From: Cladosporium sp. IMV 00045
Lineage: Eukaryota; Ascomycota; Dothideomycetes; Cladosporiales; Cladosporiaceae
NCBI GenBank assembly: GCA_001931905.2
Contig: MSJI02000595.1
Coordinates: 1 to 18,535, forward strand
Reading direction: 5' to 3'
DNA: 18,535 nt
Both the position numbers and the translations under genes were made by a program. This document shows positions 8,879 through 15,588 of this stretch, piece by piece (positions within the stretch are counted from its first letter, which is position 1; every line of letters begins with the position of its first letter). A model generated the notes under the pieces. The model saw nothing but the letters and a program-made list of their open reading frames with translations. It was not told where the DNA came from and did no database searches.

Positions 8879-10611
8879 ATGTCTGTCGACTACCTCCTCC
8901 ACGAGTCCTCCGTGGGCTACGCCATTTTCTCCGTCAAGCTCCAGTCCGACACCATTGGCTCTCGTCTGAAGGAGGTCCAGGATGCCCACACCGACCTGGC
9001 CCGCTTCGGCAAGATGGTTCAGCTCGTCTCTTTCGCGCCTTTCCAGGGTGCCGCCCAGGCGCTTGAGAACGCCAACGAGATCTCCGAGGGTATCATGAGC
9101 GACTACTTGAGGACCACCTTGGAGGCCAACCTGCCCAAGGGCGGCAAGAAGGAGAAGAACAAGGTCACACTCGGTGTTGGTGACAGGAACTTGGCTGGTT
9201 CCATCAAGGGCGAGTTTGCTGGCATTGAGGCTGAGACTCCCGAGACCAGCGAGCTCTGCGGCGACCTGCTCCGTGGCGTTCGTCTGCACGCTGAGAAGCT
9301 GCTCAAGGGTCTCCAGACTGGCGATGTCTCCCGTGCGCAGCTCGGCCTCGGTCACGCCTACAGCAGAAGCAAGGTGAAGTTCTCCGTTCAGAAGAACGAC
9401 AACCACATCATCCAGGCCATTGCTACCCTGGACCACCTCGACAAGGCTGTCAACACTTTCTCCATGAGAGTCAGGGAATGGTACTCCTGGCACTTCCCCG
9501 AGCTCGTCAAGATCGTCTCCGACAACCAGAAGTTCGCTCAGTGCGCGCTCTTCATCGGCAACAAGACTTCTCTCAACGACGACAGCCTTCACGAGCTCGC
9601 CGAGATCGTCGACGACGACCACAGCACCGCCCGTGCCATCATCGAGGCCGCTAAGGTTTCCATGGGTCAGGACATCTCTGAGACCGACATGGAGAACGTC
9701 ATGCTTTTCGCTAAGCGCACTGTCTCCCTCGTCAAGTACCGCAAGTCGCTTTCTGCCTACCTCGTCGCTAAGATGGGCGTTGTCGCGCCTAACCTTGCCG
9801 CGCTCATCGGTGAGACCGTTGGTGCTCGTCTCATCTCCCACGCCGGTAGCTTGACGAACCTGGCCAAGTACCCTGCCTCCACCGTCCAGATTCTCGGTGC
9901 CGAGAAGGCTCTCTTCCGCGCTCTCAAGACCAAGGGCAACACCCCCAAGTACGGTCTCATCTACCACTCTTCCTTCATCGGCCGTGCTGGCATGAAGAAC
10001 AAGGGCAGAATCTCTCGTTTCCTTGCCAACAAGACCTCCATCGCCTCAAGAATTGACAACTTCAGCATGCAGCCTAACAGGAAGTTTGGTGAGGCTCTCA
10101 AGGACCAGGTCGAGGAGCGTCTGCGCTTCTACGCCGATGGAATCAATCCTACCAAGAACGAGGTTGCCATGGTAAGATTCGTCACTACTTGATATTTGCA
10201 TGTGAACATAATATTGACCTGACCGTATAGAAATCTGCCATGGACGCCACCCTCGCATCCATCAACGTCGCCGACCCCAGCACCGCCGCCGAGGAGGAGC
10301 TCGAGGTCGCCGGCGTCACTCAGGGCGCCACCGAGCAGGCCGAGCGCAAGGAGAAATCCAAGAAGTCCAAGAAGTCCAAGGGCGAGGACGTCGAGATGGA
10401 GGATGCCGACGACTCCAAGGCAGCCAAGAAGGCCGCCAAGGCCGCGAAGAAGGCTGCTGAGGCCGCCGCTGAGGCCGGCGCCGAGGAGGTCGACGAGGAG
10501 GCCCTGAAGAAGAAGCTCAAGGCCGACAAGAAGGCCAAGAGAAAGAGCGACGCCTCCGGCGAGGTCCCCGAAGAGCAGATCAAGAAGAAGTCGAAGAAGA
10601 GCAAGGCGTGA
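8879..10611 (+). CDS. NOP56: Nucleolar protein 56, box C/D snoRNP core protein
   Basis: Spliced model: 8879-10171 and 10231-10611, 557 residues. The 59-bp intron has donor GTAAGA, a TTGACCTGAC branch region and acceptor TATAG. Nop56 pairs with Nop58 in snoRNPs that guide 2'-O-methylation of rRNA by fibrillarin in the nucleolus. The start [13 protein letters not shown] and IGSRLKEVQ, plus [25 protein letters not shown] sequence, identify Nop56 rather than Nop58. The coiled-coil and Nop domain follow: [49 protein letters not shown] from residue 315, [11 protein letters not shown] from 340, then [13 protein letters not shown]. Exon 2 encodes the Lys/Ala/Glu-rich tail ending KKKSKKSKA, typical of the family. 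Without splicing the protein would stop six residues past the junction and lose that tail. Confidence 0.98.
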
Positions 10612-12219
10612 AGGCTGACTGTCGGCCCTCCTTGATCTTCTGGATTCCCTCCTTGCCTCGACCACAAAAAGATGAAAACGGGGCGCGGAGTTTGCATGAG
10701 CTGGCAACGGCGTTCATGAGGCGTTTCTTTTCAGCAGGAGACGCGTGGTTCTGTTTCTATTATTTCGATTACTGTATACTGGGACTTCTTTTTCTTAAGG
10801 CTTGCGTCGTTGCTGTTGTCGGATCTTTTCTTTGGCGGGCCGAGGCGATGTGCTCGTGGAAGTAGTGGTAGCGGTACCTGGGCTTGTAGTGGAAAGCAGG
10901 TACTTGCCTTTACCTACCTTGTGATGTGTACGCTCCTGTAACAACGAAGAAATCATCGAATTAACTGTTATTACTACACGTTCTAGATCATCAAGTTTAC
11001 GAATCTCCGGTCTCTTTCCCTCTTCACTCTGGCGAAAAGCTCCTTCCTTTATTCACTACTACACCTCGATCAGGCATAAATACATGTAATAATACACATG
11101 CACAACTCATGCATACCCCCATCACACTGCACAGTTCCACCCATTCTTCCATCACTGCGTCCCTCTCCCAAGACCAACGCTTGCCTATCGCTTAATAAGT
11201 TGGACACGAATCCGCCACGCGAAAAAACGCCCACGCATGCATGCAACCCAAAGAGCCGGCGCCTTAATTTGGAGGATTGCTCACCTCAGCCGCAGCGTTT
11301 CCCTCAACTTGGCGGTTGGGCATTACACATCAGGCGTTGTGTGATGGACCGGATGGTTGTTGCTTATGTCACGCCATGATCGTGCTGTGGCGACGCCTCA
11401 GGTATTACGTCGACGGCATGATCCCAGAGTTGCTGGAATGTTTCTGGGTACAGAGAACTTGCAGACAGTACGTGCTGCAGCGCAGTTGAAGGGCGGCCGC
11501 GCACACCGAGAGTTGCAATGTAGGTATCAAGGAACCCCTCTGACATTTTCTTGTCGGGACACGCGACGAGAGGATCCTTCGACCCATCCCTAAGGACAAG
11601 GATGGGAGGCCTAATCATCCACCGGAGCTGTTCCCTCCACCCTCTTGAAGCACCAATAGCGCCGCGTGGAACTGAGGCTGACTCCGCCTGAGGTCGTTGC
11701 TCCCAGAAACCCTACCTCACTTTCTTTCTGGAGGCGTGACATTGGGGGCCACGGCCTAGGACCATCGACTAGCTATACGGCCGTTGGCCACCAGCGAAGC
11801 AAAACCCTCGCCGGCTCTCCCTCTTGGCCTAATGGCAACTGCTACAGCGTCACGATACCTTTCAGCTGGGCGAGGGTGGTGAGACATGGAGCTACCAAAC
11901 CGAGGTCTTCCATGCCTCTACCATGCTGTGTATATCAAGGTTTGACTCTCCACTCCTCAGAGCTCGACCATGCCTCGGTAACGCTTTCGTTGTGCCACCG
12001 AAACATACATGTACCTTACCAGGATTACGGACTGCCCGGACGGGGAAGAGCTGCACTAGTCCCCCATATTATCATCATCAAGCATCCCTACCGCTTGCCT
12101 ACTGAGGTCAGCAGTCAGGGCTGCGAACGCGACGAAACGAAAGCGAACACGCGAATGAGAAGCCCGGAGCTGAACAGCAAGTTCCTCCGCTTCTCCAGCA
12201 CAGCTCTTTCCCCCCCCCG

Positions 12220-12233
12220 GACGTCAGACGTCA
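12220..12233 (+). promoter_or_regulatory. Tandem GACGTCA elements (CRE-like)
   Basis: Two direct copies of GACGTCA lie exactly 7 bp apart, just after a run of nine C, about 350 bp upstream of the P450 start. ACGTCA is the core recognised by ATF/CREB-type bZIP proteins. Function here is inferred from sequence only. Confidence 0.3.
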
Positions 12234-12502
12234 ACTCTTTTATCACCGTGGGGCGATCGCCTCTTGTTTTCCAAGTACTTTTGCATAAGCTACTCACATC
12301 TGCCTAATCATTATCGTCAACAGTATAAGGCCTTGCAGGGCTGTCTCCGGCCTTTGAGTTCCGAGCATAAATCGACAAACGATTACCTGAGCGTTGTTTG
12401 AGAGATGCCATCGGTGGAGATCGTCGACCTGTGAAGAATCGATCGACAAAAACGGTTTAAGCGATCTTGGTGGAGACGAACAGTCAGCCGCAACGCCCAA
12501 CT

Positions 12503-12509
12503 TATATAT
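12503..12509 (+). promoter_or_regulatory. TATA box of the P450 gene
   Basis: TATATAT lies 76 bp before the P450 ATG, the best TATA-like element in front of any gene here. It fits an inducible gene with a short leader. Confidence 0.5.
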
Positions 12510-12584
12510 GGTTGAAACCTGCCACACTTCACTCAACACTGCTCACAATCATTGACTTTACGGTCGACAAGTCACACAGCAGCC

Positions 12585-14329
12585 ATGCATCTCTACTTCG
12601 GTCTGGCATTATGGGGTGTGGTCGCCTTTGTGATTTACAAGGCGATCAACTACGTCCTTATGAGGCGCCAATATGCTGGTATGTCCATGTATCCTCAACA
12701 CATCCAGACATTACCACAATACTGACAACGTTCGCAGCCAAAATGAAAGAGACAGGCGCTACCGGTGTTCTCCCCTTCCCCATTGCGGGATTTGGAGGCT
12801 TCAAGCACCTCAACCTCCTCCTCCAAGCAGACAAGGATCAACTCTTCCCAGACTGGCTGATCAGACGCCAACGCATCATGAGCGAACTGCACGACCGTGA
12901 AGTTTCCACTTTCAAGACTTACACCATGTTCCATGACACCTACTTCACCTCGGACCCGCGCAACATCCAAGCCATGCTTGCCACGCAGTTCTCCGAATTT
13001 GAACTGGGACCCGTCCGCAACGCCAATTTGGGCCAGACGCTGGGATCCGGCATCTTCACACAGGACGGCAAGCAGTGGGAGCACAGCCGGGCCATGCTGC
13101 GCCCTAACTTCGTTAGAGATCAGGTCTCGGACTTGGAACTTGAGGAGAAGCACGTGCAAGACTTCTTCAAGGTCATGCCCGTCAAAGCGGACGGTTGGAC
13201 GGATTTCACTGATATCCAAACGCTTTTCTTCCGCCTCACCATCGATTCTGCGACGGAGTTCCTCTTTGGAGAGTCGGTGGGCAGTCAGCTCGCTGAAGCC
13301 GGTCTGCGTGCGCAAGACGGTAAGAGCGAGGAGCAGCGAGCAAGGTATGCCACTCCCGTTCGATTCGTTTCAACACAACTAGAAATCCTCCAGCTAACAC
13401 ACCACCTCACCAGCTGCGCCGAATTCCCTCGCAACTTCGACGGCGCCCAAGCCCACGTCGCCACCCGCTTCCGCCTCGGAGACATGTACTGGGTGCACAA
13501 CCCGCGCGAATACAAAGAGCAGAACAAGCGCGTCCACGCCTTCATCGACCAATACGTCGCCCTCGCGCTCCGCCAACCCACCACCAACGACTTCAAACTC
13601 GCCGAAGAAGGCACCAGCGCCAAGGAACGCTACGTCTTCCTCACCGAGCTCGCCTCCCGCACGCGCGACCCGCTCGAACTCCGCGCCCAGCTGCTGAACA
13701 TCCTGCTCGCCGGCCGCGACACGACCGCCTCGCTGCTCTCCTGGCTCTTCCACCAACTGATGCGACACCCTGAGGTGTTCGCCAAACTGCGCGCCGCCAT
13801 CCTCGCAGATTTCGGCCCCTACGCCTCCCAGCCGGAGAACATCACCTTCTCCGCGCTCAAATCCTGCACCTACCTCCAGCACTGCCTGAACGAAACCCTG
13901 CGCCTCTGGACGGTAGTGCCAGGCAACTCTCGCCGCGCCAACAAACTCACCACGCTCCCCAAGGGCGGCGGACCAGATGGCGAGAGCCCCGTTCTCATCC
14001 CTGCGAACGCCGAGGTCAATTATAGCATCCACGTCATGCACCGGCGCAAAGACCTTTGGGGCGAGGACGCGGACATGTTCAAGCCGGAGCGGTTCGTGGG
14101 CAGGAGACCAGGGTGGGAGTTTTTGCCTTTTAACGGTGGGCCGAGGATTTGTATCGGTCAGCAGTTTGCGCTGACGGAAGCGAGTTATGTTGTTGTCAGG
14201 TTGTTGCAGAGGTTTGACGCCATGGAGCCGGCTGAGGGGCAGTTGGAGGGGGTTGTTAGGAGTAAGTTGGCGTTGACGAGTTGTCCGGCGAGGAATGTTA
14301 CCGTGAGATTTAGGGAGGCGAGGGCGTGA
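12585..14329 (+). CDS. CYP52-like cytochrome P450 (alkane / fatty acid omega-hydroxylase type)
   Basis: Spliced model: 12585-12678, 12738-13344 and 13414-14329, 538 residues, close to the usual CYP52 length of about 520. Exon 1 codes MHLYFGLALWGVVAFVIYKA, an ER membrane anchor. Intron 1 (59 bp) has GTATGT, a TACTGAC branch and CGCAG; intron 2 (69 bp) has GTATGC, GCTAAC and CCAG. Visible P450 marks are the I-helix AGRDTT at 333-338, the K-helix E394-x-x-R397 and the heme loop FNGGPRICIG with Cys480 as the iron ligand. The sequence between TLGSGIFTQDGKQWEHSRAM and MLRPNFVRDQV is typical of the CYP52 clan. Such enzymes hydroxylate n-alkanes or fatty acids at the omega end with NADPH-P450 reductase; exact substrate and subfamily cannot be told. 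The frame is open upstream of 12738, but that part lacks an anchor and is spurious. Confidence 0.94.
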
Positions 14330-14975
14330 GTGAGGGACGTGGTGAGGAGGAGGGTCAGGTGATAGAGAGTAAGGTGGGATGTGGGTTAAGCATTTACAAA
14401 CTGGTGTGATGGGTTGTCTATGTAAATTCTCAGACGAGCATGTTGGAAACAATCTCGACTTCTTCATCGAAGCCTGCCCTTTTTTCACAAGCAAAGACTT
14501 CATGCACATGACAATGTCACGCACATGATACAGATCAAATCCAAGAATGACCACAACAACGATAGAAGGCAAAGTGCGTGCGATTCATGTTATCGACACG
14601 AAGAAAGAAGAAAGAAAGAAAAAAAAAACAGCCTAAAGTACAGTGAACGTCGAATAGTGCAACAAGCGCTATCCCGGGTATCGAGCAAAAGAACGTCGAA
14701 GTGGACGCAAAAAAGCGACAGCGAAGAATCAAAAAGTCGAAAAAACGAAAAAAAGGTCTGTAGAACCACGAAGAGAATGGCCAGGGCATAGCCGTCAAAC
14801 CAAGTCCTCATGAGCCCTCCAAAAACCATTTCTCACCTCTTCACACCGAACTCTCCCAGCTAATCGCAAGCAAGAAAAAGGCCAAAATCGCTCGAGGATT
14901 GCTCGGCGATTGAACGAGAATCGCCAACGAACCAGCTTCGCACAAGCCAGCAAAAAAAGCATACCTCACCTCTCA
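14330..14975. other. Convergent intergenic region with purine-rich tract
   Basis: 3' region of the P450 and of the minus-strand repeat ORF. It includes an A/G-rich stretch at about 14600-14760 with several A runs, which makes meaningless open frames on both strands. It also holds one copy of a duplicated segment (14831-14863) and a perfect 7-bp hairpin (14905-14925). No gene is called. Confidence 0.5.
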
Positions 14976-14998
14976 TCACACCAAACTCTCCCAATTAA
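14831..14998 (-). repeat. Duplicated ~33-bp segment (14831-14863 and 14964-14998)
   Basis: The two copies share 29 of 33 aligned bases with one 2-base gap. On the minus strand both read W-E-S-x-V followed by TGA. The right copy is the end of the repeat ORF; the left copy lies 133 bp further downstream and is preceded on the minus strand by a pyrimidine-rich run ending in TTAG. The sequences flanking the two copies are not similar. Confidence 0.6.
14905..14925. other. Perfect inverted repeat, 7-bp arms, 7-base loop
   Basis: GGCGATT and AATCGCC flank the loop GAACGAG. It lies between the two copies of the duplicated segment, in the 3' region of the minus-strand repeat ORF. It could fold in RNA but is short enough to be chance. 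Confidence 0.35.
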
Positions 14999-15431
14999 AC
15001 CTCAACCTCCTCGACCTCTCCGACATCCCATCCCTCATCACCCCAGTCCCGTCACCACTCACATACGGACTGTAAGGCACCTGCCTTAACCCCTTAGGGC
15101 TTTCCGGGCTGGCAGGGAAATCTTTCGCGCTCTTAGGCGTTTTCGGGCGGGTAAAGAAATCTCTGACTTTCCTAGGCGACAGCGGGCTGGTGGGGAAGCC
15201 TTTCGCGCTCTGAGGCGCTTTCGGACGGGTAAAGAAATCTCTCACGCTCCTTGGTGACAGCGGGCTGGAAGGGGCGTGTCTAACGCTCTTGAGCTTCTTG
15301 GGCGTCTCGGGTGTGGTTTCGTGGCTCTTCAACACCGGAGCGGAAGCAACGAAACGCAAGCCTGTTGGCGACGCGAGGGCCACGCCTATCATGGCTGGCA
15401 TGTCCCTGTGCGCGCGGACTTTTGGCGTCAT
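14976..15431 (-). CDS. Candidate proline/serine-rich repeat protein behind BCK1
   Basis: From the first ATG (15431) this is 151 residues; no known family is recognised. The frame stays open upstream past 15707, overlapping the last BCK1 exon in another frame. It is rich in Ser/Thr-Pro and basic residues and is built of degenerate units with a (K/R)(V/L)(R/K) core every 16-26 residues: PKVWAQSD, PKVRAHRD, GLRFVASA, KLKSVRHA, RSVRDFFTRPK, RKVRDFFTRPK, GLRQVPYS. The first unit lies before the first ATG, so the true start may be an upstream exon or a splice junction. Many sites have the S/T-P-x-K/R form suited to proline-directed kinases. It ends RLRFNWESLV. The protein should be disordered. It could be a separate gene, an alternative C-terminus of BCK1, or a relic in the BCK1 3'-UTR. 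Confidence 0.4.
   Translation of the reverse strand: MTPKVRAHRDMPAMIGVALASPTGLRFVASAPVLKSHETTPETPKKLKSVRHAPSSPLSPRSVRDFFTRPKAPQSAKGFPTSPLSPRKVRDFFTRPKTPKSAKDFPASPESPKGLRQVPYSPYVSGDGTGVMRDGMSERSRRLRFNWESLV
15111..15266 (-). repeat. Tandem 78-bp (26-codon) repeat, two copies
   Basis: Copy 1 is 15266-15189 and copy 2 is 15188-15111 on the minus strand. They have no gaps and 66 of 78 bases identical. Each codes SPLSPR-x-VRDFFTRPK-x-P-x-SAK-x-FP-x. Five codon differences are silent and five change the residue; 7 of 12 base changes are at third positions. A third, decayed unit starts at 15110 with SPESPKGLRQ. Confidence 0.85.
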
Positions 15432-15588
15432 TGGCGTGGCGGGTTGCGTGCCCGCCGTGGTAGGAGTATCGCTCTGCGCCCAGACTTTTGGCTCGGGTGA
15501 CGGCGGTGGGATGTCTGGAAGTGGTTTGCGAGCGTAGCGAAGGATGTGGGTGGGGGATGAGTGGCTCCAAGATTTCAGGAGCGCTCGC

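Larger units (their letters stand above)
10612..12584. other. Long gene-poor region between NOP56 and the P450 gene
   Basis: About 1.97 kb holding the NOP56 3' end and the P450 promoter. The open frames here (longest 213 codons, 11666-12307) have erratic composition and no domain-like pattern, so I call none of them. I found no tRNA with paired arms, no transposon terminal repeats and no obvious repeat-induced mutation. Sites of possible interest are listed separately. Confidence 0.55.

Noticed and set aside
8825..9967. 380-codon open frame antisense to NOP56
   Set aside because: It mirrors the strongly biased codons of NOP56, is rich in Leu/Val/Gly/Asp with no domain pattern, and NOP56 is certain.
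10172..10230. Possible snoRNA in the NOP56 intron
   Set aside because: The intron is 59 bp, too short for a box C/D snoRNA, and has no proper C/D box pair.
11935..11960. tRNA-like B-box sequence (GGTTTGACTC)
   Set aside because: The flanking bases do not pair as a T arm and no matching A box or acceptor stem is seen.
11666..12307. 213-codon open frame upstream of the P450
   Set aside because: Erratic composition rich in Ser, Pro, Arg and His with no repeats, domain or splice support.
12467..12737. In-frame upstream extension of the P450
   Set aside because: Lacks a membrane anchor. An ATG at 12585 in another frame gives a proper anchor joined by a well-formed 59-bp intron.
13357..13366. 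tRNA B-box-like GTTCGATTC
   Set aside because: Lies in P450 intron 2, with no A box or paired arms nearby.
13394..14572. 392-codon minus-strand frame opposite the P450
   Set aside because: It crosses P450 intron 2 and its 3' end, and its composition changes abruptly. It is a shadow of the GC-rich P450 exon.
14525..14798. Overlapping Lys/Arg- and Phe-rich frames on both strands
   Set aside because: Caused by the purine-rich A-run tract; no protein character.
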